Shown here one piece after another: positions 16,724 to 24,847 of a stretch of DNA of 64,000 nucleotides. The translations under genes were made by a program, and so were the position numbers. Within the stretch, counting starts at the first letter, position 1; every line of letters starts with the position of its first letter. The stretch is from Azonexus sp. (GTDB lineage Bacteria; Pseudomonadota; Gammaproteobacteria; Burkholderiales; Rhodocyclaceae). Under the pieces are notes generated by a model that had not been told where the DNA came from, did not search any database, and worked only from the letters and a program-made list of their open reading frames with translations. The stretch spans positions 1 through 64,000 of the forward strand of contig NZ_JAKLLH010000005.1 of assembly GCF_023150235.1 (NCBI RefSeq), read 5' to 3'.

Positions 16724-18262
16724 TCAGGGGCAGTCGATCACCATCAGCGAAACATCGTCGCTGGCCAACTGGTCCTGCAGGTGTTTGGAGAGCGCGCTTT
16801 CGATGCGGGCGAAGCGGTCTTCGGGCGAGGTGTTGGCGATGGCGGCAAAAAGCCCCTCGGTGCCGAACTGCACACCGTTGTTGTTCTCGGCTTCCAGCAG
16901 ACCGTCCGAGCAGAGGATGAGCTGACTTTCCGTGTCCCAGGTAAAGGCCGTCGGCTTGCAGTCGAGTTCTTCGTTGCCGATGATGCCCAAGGCCAGGTTG
17001 TCCGACTCGAAACTACGGCTTGCCCGTCCCCAACGGTCGAAAAGGAAGGCCTGCGGCGTGCCGCCCACCCAGATTTCCCCCGTTTTCGCCTCTTCGTCGA
17101 GACAGACCAGGGTTGCCGCGACGAAGCGACCGATGGGCATCGACTCCTTCAGCTGCTGGTTGAGCTCGTGCACCATTTCACGCAAGGTGCTGTTGAGGCG
17201 GGCGAGGCGGTAGAAAATGGCAAGCACCGGCAGCGCGCTGATGGCCGCCGGCAGCCCGTGTCCGGTCGCATCGGCGAGCAGGGCGTAGAAACGCCCCTCC
17301 GGTGAACGGTCGGCGGCGACGATGTCGCCACTGAAATTTTCCGCCGGAATGACCTTGTAACGCAGGCGCCGGTCCTTCAGCCCCTTGCGGTGCAACTGTT
17401 TTTCCATCAGGCGCTGGGCCAGTTGCTGCTCGTTCTGGGTCTGGTCGTAATAGGCCTGCAGCAGGCTGGCGTTTTCCTGCAGTTTGCGCTCGGCCTGCTT
17501 GCGTTCCGAAATGTCGCGCACGACACCGATGAACATCCGCTGGTTGTCGAGAAAAACCTCGGTGACCCCCAGGGTCGCGGGGAAGGTGTGGCCGTCCTTG
17601 TGCTGGGCGTCGATCTCCCGCTCGTGGCCGATGATCTTGGGTGGGCCACCGGACAGGTAGTTGGCGATATAGCTGTCGTGTGCGCTGCGGTGCGGCTCGG
17701 GCGCCAGCATCCTGACGTTGTTGCCAACCAGTTCTTCGCTGCTCCAGCCGAAAATGCGCGTCGTCGCCCGGTTGACCGTGGCGATGGTGCCGCTGTCGTC
17801 GATGGTGATGATGGCGTCGATGATGTTGTCGGCCACCGCCTGTTCGCGCCGTGCCGTATCGATCGACTGCTGCTGCAGGGTCAGCGTCCGGTGCACCGAG
17901 CGTAGCTTGGCTTCCAGGACGACGAAGTTGATTGGTTTGGTCAGGTAGTCATCGGCGCCGGCTTCGAGCCCCTCGACCAGGTTTTCGTCGCGATTGAGCG
18001 CGGAGAGCAGAATGATCGGCGTCCAGCGTTCGCTGGACATCGCCTTGATCCGCCGCGAGGCCTCGAAACCATCCATGACCGGCATCATGATGTCGAGCAG
18101 GACGACGTCGATCTCTTCGTCGGCAAAACGCTGGACAGCCTCTTCGCCGTTCTCGGCAAGGATGACGCGGTGTCCCAGCTTTTTCAGGAAAACCTGCAGG
18201 ATGTGCAGGTTGGTACGGTTGTCATCGACCGCCAGGACCTTCAGGGAAGTGTTGCCAGCCAT
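16724..18262 (-). CDS. response regulator-PAS-SpoIIE-type phosphatase
   Basis: The 512-residue protein has a receiver domain at residues ~8-125 (LAVDDN, LLDIMMPVMDG with the phospho-Asp, LTKPINF), a PAS domain at ~140-255 (DNIIDAIITIDDSGTIATVNRA), a coiled-coil linker, and a PP2C/SpoIIE phosphatase domain at ~300-512. Metal-binding motifs are visible: NFSGDIVAADR, LADATGHGLPAA, CSDGLLEAE and SDDVSLMVID. It follows a receiver-kinase gene by three bases. Together they look like a partner-switching output acting on an anti-sigma-factor antagonist (STAS protein) that is not encoded nearby. Confidence 0.88.
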   Translation of the reverse strand: MAGNTSLKVLAVDDNRTNLHILQVFLKKLGHRVILAENGEEAVQRFADEEIDVVLLDIMMPVMDGFEASRRIKAMSSERWTPIILLSALNRDENLVEGLEAGADDYLTKPINFVVLEAKLRSVHRTLTLQQQSIDTARREQAVADNIIDAIITIDDSGTIATVNRATTRIFGWSSEELVGNNVRMLAPEPHRSAHDSYIANYLSGGPPKIIGHEREIDAQHKDGHTFPATLGVTEVFLDNQRMFIGVVRDISERKQAERKLQENASLLQAYYDQTQNEQQLAQRLMEKQLHRKGLKDRRLRYKVIPAENFSGDIVAADRSPEGRFYALLADATGHGLPAAISALPVLAIFYRLARLNSTLREMVHELNQQLKESMPIGRFVAATLVCLDEEAKTGEIWVGGTPQAFLFDRWGRASRSFESDNLALGIIGNEELDCKPTAFTWDTESQLILCSDGLLEAENNNGVQFGTEGLFAAIANTSPEDRFARIESALSKHLQDQLASDDVSLMVIDCP

Positions 18263-18265
18263 GCG

Positions 18266-19183
18266 TCACTCTTTGCTCGGTTCAGCCTCGGGGGCGTCGA
18301 TGCGGGCGACGGCGATATTGCCGCAACCCTCGTAGCGGATGCTGGTGAAAGACAGCATCCGTGCCAGTGCGATGCCCCGGCCGTTGGGGTCGAAGGCGCG
18401 CGCCGGGTCGATCTCGAGGTAATCCTGCCAATCGAAGCCGCGCCCCTCGTCGCGAACGATGAATTCGACCCCCTTGTCGTAACGGCGGAAGCTCAGGCGC
18501 ACGCGCTTGTCGCGGTTTTCCGGCAACATGCCCCGGCGCTCGATTTCTTCCTGCCAGCGGTCGTTGAGCTTGAGCGAGGATTTTTCACTGTAGGTGAGCC
18601 CGAGATTGCCATGCTCGATCCCGTTGATCAGTAATTCGGAAATTCCCATGATCGCGTTATCGGGCGAAGGGCAGGCATGGGCGACGAAGCTTGCAAGCTG
18701 CGCCGCCTCGTCGACCGTGCGGATGGAGAATTCCGCCTGCTCCATGAATTTCAGCGAATAAACGTGCTGGTTGAGCTGTTTGCGCAATGCATCGCGGGTC
18801 TCGGCATCGGCCAGCGCCGCATGGACGATGGCCAGCAGGCCGTCGCGGCGATAGGGCTTGGTCAGGTAATAGTAGGCACCGGCCTCCAGCCCCTCGCGAA
18901 TCTGGGCCGGGGTACCGGCCGCGGTCTGCATGATCACCGGAATCCCCGCCAGCCGGGAGTCCGCCTTGATCCGCCGCAGCAGGCCGATCCCGTCGAGCCC
19001 CGGCATCATCCGGTCGAGCAGGATGACCTGGAAATCGGCCTCCTCATCCTGCAACAAGGCCCAGGCCTCCTCGCTGCTGGCGGTTGCATGCAGCACCAGA
19101 TCGCTCTCGCTCTCGAAATACTCGCTCAGTATCTCCAGGTTGATCGCTTCATCATCGACGACGAGTATGTTGGCCCGGCTCAT
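18266..19183 (-). CDS. response regulator with RsbW-like HATPase domain
   Basis: The 305-residue protein has an N-terminal receiver (ILVVDDEAINLEIL, LLDRMMPGLDGIG, YLTKPYRRDG) and a C-terminal GHKL ATPase domain of the anti-sigma/serine-kinase type. The N-box is ISELLINGIEHGNLG and the ATP lid region contains RDEGRGFDW. The middle segment lacks a phospho-accepting histidine box. It precedes the receiver-PAS-phosphatase gene by three bases, so a phosphorylation-controlled kinase and phosphatase probably act on the same unseen target. The pairing resembles stress or biofilm partner-switch systems in other proteobacteria. Confidence 0.85.
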   Translation of the reverse strand: MSRANILVVDDEAINLEILSEYFESESDLVLHATASSEEAWALLQDEEADFQVILLDRMMPGLDGIGLLRRIKADSRLAGIPVIMQTAAGTPAQIREGLEAGAYYYLTKPYRRDGLLAIVHAALADAETRDALRKQLNQHVYSLKFMEQAEFSIRTVDEAAQLASFVAHACPSPDNAIMGISELLINGIEHGNLGLTYSEKSSLKLNDRWQEEIERRGMLPENRDKRVRLSFRRYDKGVEFIVRDEGRGFDWQDYLEIDPARAFDPNGRGIALARMLSFTSIRYEGCGNIAVARIDAPEAEPSKE

Positions 19184-19313
19184 GATCCTGGTTTCCTTCT
19201 TTGTCGTAAGCAGCGGAAGGCTCGTGCAACGAATGCCTCCGGGGAGTCAAGGTAGGCGTGCATGCTATCACGGCTCCCCTTCGATACGAGGGGGCGCTGC
19301 AGCGGCGAGGACT

Positions 19314-21125
19314 TCAGGCTGGTTTGCCGCCGCCCTGTTCCTGCTGTTGCAGCGCCCACATGCTGGCGTAGCTGGCGCCGGCGGCGAGGAGGTCTGCGTG
19401 GCGGCCGCGTTCGACGATGCGTCCGTCGGCAAAGACGAGGATTTCGTCGGCCTGCATCACGGTCGACAGGCGGTGGGCGACGATCAGGGTGGTTCTGCCG
19501 ATGGCGACCTGTTCCAGCTGCGTCTGGATGGCGCGTTCGGTGGCGGAGTCGAGTGCCGAGGTGGCTTCGTCGAAAATCAGGATGGGGGGATTCTTGAGCA
19601 GTGCCCGGGCGATGGCCACGCGCTGTTTTTCGCCGCCGGACAGTTTCAGGCCGCGCTCGCCGACGCGGGTTTCGTATCCTTGCGGCAGCGAGACGATGAA
19701 GTCGTGCAACTGCGCCGCGCGGGCGACGGCTTCGACCTCGGCATCGCTGGCTTCCGGGCAGCCATAGCGGATGTTGTAGCGGATGCTGTCGTTGAAGAGG
19801 ACGGTGTCCTGCGGCACGATGCCGATGGCGCGACGCAGGCTGTCCTGCCGCAGTTGCCGGATATCGTGCCCGCCAATGCGGATGCAGCCGCCGCCGACGT
19901 CGTAAAAACGGTAGAGCAGGCGGGCCAGGGTCGATTTGCCCGCGCCGGAGTGGCCGACGACGGCAACGGTCCGCCCGGCGGGAATGCGAAAACTCACCGC
20001 GTGCAGGATGCGGCGTTTTTCCTCGTAGCCGAAGTCGACCGTGGCAAACTCGACGTCGAGCGCCTGGCCCTCCAGTTCGCGCGCGTCCGGGGCATCGGCG
20101 ATTTCGCGGTGCTCGGCGAGGAGCAGGAACATGCGCTCGATATCGGTCAAGGCCTGGCGGATTTCGCGATAGACGATGCCCAGGAAGTTGAGCGGCACAT
20201 AAAGCTGGATCAGCAGGGCATTGACCAGTACCAGGTCGCCGATGCTCATCTGCCCGGCGACCACGCCCGCCGCGGCACGCCACATCATCGCGGTCACGCC
20301 GGCGGCGATGATTGCCTGCTGTCCGATATTGAGTAGCGCCAGGCTTTTCTGGCTGCGCACGGCGGCGCTTTCCCACTGCGCCAGTTGTTCGTCGTAACGA
20401 CGCGCTTCCCAGGCTTCGTTGTTGAAGTACTTGACGGTTTCGTAGTTGAGCAGGCTATCGACGGCGCGGGTATTGGCGGCCGAGTCGGTCTCATTGACGG
20501 CGCGGCGGATGGCGATACGCCAGTTACTCACGCCGATGGTGAAGGCCACGTAGCTGGTGAGCGAGAGCAGGGCGATCAAGGCGTAGCCGCTGTCGTAACG
20601 GACGACCAGGATGCCGAGGACGAGGCCGATTTCGATCAGGGTGGGGAGTATCGAATACAGCGAGTAGGACATCAGGCTGGAAATCGAGCGGGTACCGCGT
20701 TCGACATCGCGGGCAACGCCGCCGGTCTGACGTTCCAGGTGGAAGCGCAGCGACAGGGCGTGCAAATGCCGGAATGCTTCGAGCGCAACCTGCCGCACTG
20801 CGCGCTGGGTGACGCGGGTGAACAGGATTTCGCGCAATTCGGTGAATAGGGCGCTGGAAAAACGCATTGCACCGTAGAGCAGTAGCAATAGTATGGGCAG
20901 GGCCAGCGTGGCTTGCTCGCCGTTGAGACCGTCGATCATGTTCTTGAAGATCAGCGGCACGCCGACATTGGCTACCTTGGCGCCCACCAGACAGCTCAAG
21001 GCCGCGAGGACGCGCAGGCGGTAGCGCCAGAGGTAGGGCAAGAGCAGGCGGATGGTTTGCCAGGCATGGGTTTCCGCGAGCGGCGTTCCGGCGGGCGGGC
21101 GTGGCAGCGAGCTTGATCGACGCAT
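19314..21125 (-). CDS. Atm1/HMT1-type ABC exporter (fused TMD-NBD)
   Basis: The 603-residue half-transporter has an N-terminal transmembrane domain of six helices (residues ~25-310). It carries the Atm1-family TM6-region motif VDSLLNYETVKYFNNE. The nucleotide-binding domain has Walker A VGHSGAGKSTLARLLYR, the ABC signature LKLSGGEKQRVAIARALLK and Walker B ILIFDEATSALD. YETVKYFNNE is characteristic of Atm1/ABCB7 and bacterial heavy-metal glutathione-conjugate exporters. It acts in the inner membrane as a homodimer. I chose MRRSSS at 21125 since upstream codons run into the divergent gene's leader. It is transcribed divergently from a thioesterase gene. Confidence 0.9.
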   Translation of the reverse strand: MRRSSSLPRPPAGTPLAETHAWQTIRLLLPYLWRYRLRVLAALSCLVGAKVANVGVPLIFKNMIDGLNGEQATLALPILLLLLYGAMRFSSALFTELREILFTRVTQRAVRQVALEAFRHLHALSLRFHLERQTGGVARDVERGTRSISSLMSYSLYSILPTLIEIGLVLGILVVRYDSGYALIALLSLTSYVAFTIGVSNWRIAIRRAVNETDSAANTRAVDSLLNYETVKYFNNEAWEARRYDEQLAQWESAAVRSQKSLALLNIGQQAIIAAGVTAMMWRAAAGVVAGQMSIGDLVLVNALLIQLYVPLNFLGIVYREIRQALTDIERMFLLLAEHREIADAPDARELEGQALDVEFATVDFGYEEKRRILHAVSFRIPAGRTVAVVGHSGAGKSTLARLLYRFYDVGGGCIRIGGHDIRQLRQDSLRRAIGIVPQDTVLFNDSIRYNIRYGCPEASDAEVEAVARAAQLHDFIVSLPQGYETRVGERGLKLSGGEKQRVAIARALLKNPPILIFDEATSALDSATERAIQTQLEQVAIGRTTLIVAHRLSTVMQADEILVFADGRIVERGRHADLLAAGASYASMWALQQQEQGGGKPA

Positions 21126-21225
21126 GGGGAGCGATGGCGGGGAGGAAGAGGGAGGGCGGAGTATATGAAAACTTGCGGCTTTCCGCGAAAATCCCGCTTC
21201 CTTCCTTGCTGTTCCCGGAGATGCC

Positions 21226-21654
21226 ATGAGCCCCGAGCGTATTCCTCTTCCCGATCGCGACGTCACCTTGCGCATGATGCCGATGCCGGCCGATCTCAAC
21301 CAGAACGGCGACGTTTTCGGCGGCTGGGTGATGTCGCAGGTCGATGTGGCCGGCGCCATTCCGGCAATGCGGCGCGCACGCGGCCGGGTAGCTACCGTGT
21401 CGGTCAATTCCTTTCAGTTCAGGCAGCCGGTTTCGGTCGGCGACATTGTCAGCCTGTATGCCGAAGTCGTGCGCGTCGGCAGAACCTCGATCACTGTGCG
21501 GGTCGAGGTTTACGCCGAGCGCAACTACGCTCCGACGACGGTGGTGAAAGTCACCGAGGCCGAGCTGACCTATGTCGCCATCGACGCCGCCGGCCGCAAA
21601 CGCGAGATCCACGAGGAAAAAAGCGGTGAAAATGGAATAGAATCGCGCGCTTGA
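21226..21654 (+). CDS. acyl-CoA thioesterase, YciA-like hotdog fold
   Basis: The 142-residue protein is a single hotdog domain. It contains the family segment LNQNGDVFGGWVMSQVDVAGA, with the catalytic Asn/Asp-containing loop, followed by the CoA-binding strand region RVATVSVNSFQFRQPVSVGD. It hydrolyses acyl-CoA thioesters in the cytoplasm. Length fits YciA (about 130 residues) with a short C-terminal extension. It ends a few bases before the leader of the FadL-type gene, so thioesterase and fatty-acid porin may be co-transcribed. Confidence 0.9.
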   Translation: MSPERIPLPDRDVTLRMMPMPADLNQNGDVFGGWVMSQVDVAGAIPAMRRARGRVATVSVNSFQFRQPVSVGDIVSLYAEVVRVGRTSITVRVEVYAERNYAPTTVVKVTEAELTYVAIDAAGRKREIHEEKSGENGIESRA

Positions 21655-21683
21655 GCCTTCCAGCGCTTTCCGGAATATCCCCC

Positions 21684-22883
21684 ATGAAAAACAGAATCCC
21701 GCGTCTCCTGTCCGTCCTGATCCTGGCTGCCTTTTCCGCCTCGGCGTCGGCGGCGGCCTTCCAGTTGTGGGAGCAGAGTGCGAGCGGACTGGGTAACGCC
21801 TACGCGGGTTCGGCCGCCGTGGCCGACAATGCCAGTACCAATTTTTACAATCCGGCGGGCCTGACCTATCTGCCCGGCACGCAGATATCGCTGGGCGTTT
21901 CCGGCATTGGCCCCAGCTACCGCTTCCGCAACCAGGGGACGACCGGGCTCAATGCCGGTGGTCCGGATGGCGGCAATGCCGGCGCCCGGGCTGCCTTGCC
22001 CAATGCCTATTTCTCGCGCCAGCTCAGCGACCGGCTGTATTTCGGCTTCGGTATCTCCGCCCCCTTCGGCCTGGCTACCGAATACGAGGCCGCCAACTGG
22101 CTGGGCGCCAACCAGGCGGTGAAGTCGGAAATCCGCACCGTCAATTACAACCCGTCGCTGGCTTATCGCCTGAGCGACCGGGTTTCCCTGGGCTTCGGCC
22201 TGAATTACCAGACCATTGACGCCGAAATGACCAGCGGGCTGGCGGGCGCTTACCGGGTCAAGGGCGACGACAGCGCCCTGGGCTGGAACGTGGGCGCATT
22301 GTTCACCCTCTCGCCGGCCATGCGTCTGGGCCTCTCCTACCGCTCGGCAATCGACTACCGTCTCGAGGGAAGCCGCAGCCTGGCCGGCGTCAGCCGCAGC
22401 GCGAGCGCCGACATCCGCCTGCCCGACAGCTTCATCTTTTCCGTCTGGCAACAGCTTTCCGAGCGTTGGGAAGCGATGGGCGATCTCTCCTACACCCGCT
22501 GGAGCACGCTCGACAAGCTGGTGATCGACCACGGCGGCGCAACGCCCGACGTCGAGAACTTCGGCTACAAGAATGCCTGGCGTGTTGCCTGGGGCGCCGC
22601 CTACCGTTACAACGAGCAGGCCAAGCTCAAGTTCGGCATTGCCTGGGACCGCACGCCGGTCAGCGATGCCGTGCGCTCGCCGCGAGTGCCGGACAACGAC
22701 CGTCTCTGGCTGTCGCTGGGTGGACAGTGGAAACTCGGTCAGGGAGGTCGCGTCGATGTCGGTTATTCCTATCTCTACGTCCGCGATCCGAGCATTGCCC
22801 AGAATCGCAACGGGACATCGCTGAACGGCCGCTACGATGCCGGCGCCCACATCCTCGGCGCCCAGTATTCGCTTGGTTTCTAA
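21684..22883 (+). CDS. FadL/OmpP1/TodX-family outer-membrane porin
   Basis: The 399-residue protein has a signal peptide (MKNRIPRLLSVLILAAFSA... cleaved after ASA-A). The FadL-family mature start AFQLWEQSASGLGNAYAG follows, then the hatch motif ASTNFYNPAGLTYLPG. A beta-barrel ends in an aromatic residue (YSLGF). It imports hydrophobic compounds such as long-chain fatty acids across the outer membrane. I preferred ATG 21684 over 21651 because it starts the signal peptide properly. Confidence 0.93.
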   Translation: MKNRIPRLLSVLILAAFSASASAAAFQLWEQSASGLGNAYAGSAAVADNASTNFYNPAGLTYLPGTQISLGVSGIGPSYRFRNQGTTGLNAGGPDGGNAGARAALPNAYFSRQLSDRLYFGFGISAPFGLATEYEAANWLGANQAVKSEIRTVNYNPSLAYRLSDRVSLGFGLNYQTIDAEMTSGLAGAYRVKGDDSALGWNVGALFTLSPAMRLGLSYRSAIDYRLEGSRSLAGVSRSASADIRLPDSFIFSVWQQLSERWEAMGDLSYTRWSTLDKLVIDHGGATPDVENFGYKNAWRVAWGAAYRYNEQAKLKFGIAWDRTPVSDAVRSPRVPDNDRLWLSLGGQWKLGQGGRVDVGYSYLYVRDPSIAQNRNGTSLNGRYDAGAHILGAQYSLGF

Positions 22884-22916
22884 GTTGGCGCGACGGATTC
22901 CTGGCATGGGGCCGGC

Positions 22917-23474
22917 ATGAGCCTGGGCTTGCGCGAGGCGGTGGTGTTGCTGATCGTATTGATCGCCGCCTACATGCTTTTTGTTCTCCTGCGCATGCGA
23001 CGCCTGGGCGCCGCGCGTGGCGACGGCGAGATTCCGGTGCTGCAGGACCGCGAATCCGGCACTCCTGCCCCGCAGACCACGCCCGAGCCGACGCTGGACG
23101 AATTGTTGCGTCAGGCACCGGACCCCTTGCCGGCGGTTCGTCGCGAACGTGCGCGCGGTCGCGATACCCCGGGCGAGGCCGCTGCGGGCAGCGGGGTTTC
23201 GCGCCATGAACTCGAGCGCGAAGTCGATTCGCTGCGCCGCGAACTGGCATCGGTACGCAGCGAAATCCAGGAATTGCGCCACGACCTGACGCAGGAAGTG
23301 CTGCAGTTGCGCGCCAGCCAGACGGTTTCCCCGCTTTACAGCGACGCGATGCAGATGGCGATGGGCGGTTACAGCGCGCAGATGATTGCCGAACGCTGCG
23401 GCATTGCCCGAGCCGAAGCGGAAATGGTGGTCGGTCTGGCCAGAAGTCAGCAAGGAGGCGCCACGCATGCCTAA
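22917..23474 (+). CDS. DUF2802 domain protein, membrane-anchored
   Basis: The 185-residue protein starts with one transmembrane helix (EAVVLLIVLIAAYMLFVLLRM). A variable proline-rich linker and a coiled coil (HELEREVDSLRRELASVRSE) follow. The C-terminal DUF2802 motif reads MAMGGYSAQMIAERCGIARAEAEMVV, which looks like a helix-turn-helix-type fold. Function is unknown. The last eight bases overlap the next gene, which encodes a SPOR protein, so the two are coupled. Confidence 0.8.
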   Translation: MSLGLREAVVLLIVLIAAYMLFVLLRMRRLGAARGDGEIPVLQDRESGTPAPQTTPEPTLDELLRQAPDPLPAVRRERARGRDTPGEAAAGSGVSRHELEREVDSLRRELASVRSEIQELRHDLTQEVLQLRASQTVSPLYSDAMQMAMGGYSAQMIAERCGIARAEAEMVVGLARSQQGGATHA

Positions 23475-24381
23475 AACGCGAACACCCGCGCGCAAGCCGG
23501 CGGGCCCTGCCGCCCCGGCTGCCGGGAGCGCCGCCTCGCCGGCGCCGGACGAGCTGCGGGGAACGCTGCTCAAGCGCCTGGCGGTGGCCGGCCTGCTGAT
23601 CAGCCTGCTGCTCGGTACCCTGGCGATTTTCGATCACCTGGCCGCGCCCCCGGAGGAGGAAGAACTGCCCGCCTTCAGCAAGCCGATTCCAGTTGCGCCC
23701 AGGAAGGAAGTCTCGCAACCGGTCAAGCAGACCAGCGAATTGCCGCCGCCGCCGGAGGCCGCAAAGCCGGCGGATGAAAGCGCGTCGCCCGCGTCCGCTT
23801 CGCCAGCACGCGAGACGGCGGGGCCGGCCAGCGAACAATTGCCGCCCCCGCGCGTCGAGGCCAGACCCTCGCTCGATAGCGGCAAAAATGCCCCCGCTCC
23901 GGTGTCGACCGTGTCCGGCCCCGCAAAGCCGGCACCACGGCAGACCGAGGCCGTGGGCGTCCGCTTGCCGGCGCCGGCCGCTGCCGCCACTCCTCGTCCG
24001 GCACCGGTGCCGGAGGAAACGGCTTCCCCGCCCTTGCTGCCGCCGTCGGCCGCGTCCGAATCCGTTGCAGCCAAACCTTCGGCCAGGGTGCTGGAAACCC
24101 GTCAGGCTTCGTCCTCCTCCCCTGCCGGCACGGCCTCCCGGGCGCCGGAACCGCCGCGCCTGTTTTCCGGTTTTTCCCTGCAGGCGGGTGTTTTTGCGAA
24201 TCCGCAACTGGCCGAGGAGCTGCATGCCAGATTGACCTTGAGCGGCGTTCCATCGACCCTGGAAACCCGGGTTCAGGTCGGTCCCTTCCGGACGCGGCAG
24301 GAAGCCGAGGCGGCTCAGGCCAAATTACGCGGTCTCGGTATCGAAACCGTGCTCACTCCACCTCGTGGCGCCCGGCGCTGA
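23467..24381 (+). CDS. SPOR-domain membrane protein
   Basis: The 304-residue protein has a short basic N-terminus, one transmembrane helix near residues 35-58 (LAVAGLLISLLLGTLAIFDHLAA), and a long Pro/Ala/Ser-rich periplasmic stalk. The C-terminal SPOR domain (FSLQAGVFANPQLAEELHARL ... VGPFRTRQEAEAAQAKLRGLG) binds denuded glycan strands at division septa. The start at 23467 is set by a perfect AAGGAGG ribosome-binding site nine bases upstream. It overlaps the DUF2802 gene. A role in cell division or envelope maintenance follows from the domain. Confidence 0.88.
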   Translation: MPKTRTPARKPAGPAAPAAGSAASPAPDELRGTLLKRLAVAGLLISLLLGTLAIFDHLAAPPEEEELPAFSKPIPVAPRKEVSQPVKQTSELPPPPEAAKPADESASPASASPARETAGPASEQLPPPRVEARPSLDSGKNAPAPVSTVSGPAKPAPRQTEAVGVRLPAPAAAATPRPAPVPEETASPPLLPPSAASESVAAKPSARVLETRQASSSSPAGTASRAPEPPRLFSGFSLQAGVFANPQLAEELHARLTLSGVPSTLETRVQVGPFRTRQEAEAAQAKLRGLGIETVLTPPRGARR

Positions 24382-24466
24382 GCCGGGATCCCGCTCGGCA
24401 CGGGCCGGCGGTGCAGGGCGGCGGATTGGTTAGAATGTCGCTTTTGACCCGTACAGGAATGACAAG

Positions 24467-24847
24467 ATGAGCAAAACCATCATCGCCACGCCGCATGCAC
24501 CGGCGGCTATCGGCACCTACTCGCAAGCCGTGCGCGTCGGCGACACCGTTTACCTGTCCGGCCAGATCGGCCTCGATCCGGCTTCGATGCAGATGCTTGA
24601 CGGCATCGACGCGCAAATCGTTCGCGTTTTCGACAACCTCAAGGCGGTCGCCGAAGCCGCTGGCGGTTCGCTCGCCGACGTGGTCAAGCTCAATGTCTTC
24701 CTGACCGATCTCGGCAACTTCGCCAAGGTCAATGAAACGATGGCCAAATATTTCAGCGAGCCCTTCCCGGCGCGGGCAGCCGTTGGCGTCAAGGAGCTGC
24801 CGCGCGGTGCGCTGGTCGAGGCCGATGCGGTGATGTACCTCGGCTAA
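24467..24847 (+). CDS. ridA: RidA-family enamine/imine deaminase
   Basis: The 126-residue product has the YjgF/RidA layout: [27 protein letters not shown] near the start, [17 protein letters not shown] in the middle, and the signature [21 protein letters not shown] with the substrate-binding arginine near the C-terminus. It hydrolyses reactive 2-aminoacrylate-type enamines in the cytoplasm. Length matches the family. The recG start codon follows the stop codon immediately. Confidence 0.95.
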   Translation: MSKTIIATPHAPAAIGTYSQAVRVGDTVYLSGQIGLDPASMQMLDGIDAQIVRVFDNLKAVAEAAGGSLADVVKLNVFLTDLGNFAKVNETMAKYFSEPFPARAAVGVKELPRGALVEADAVMYLG

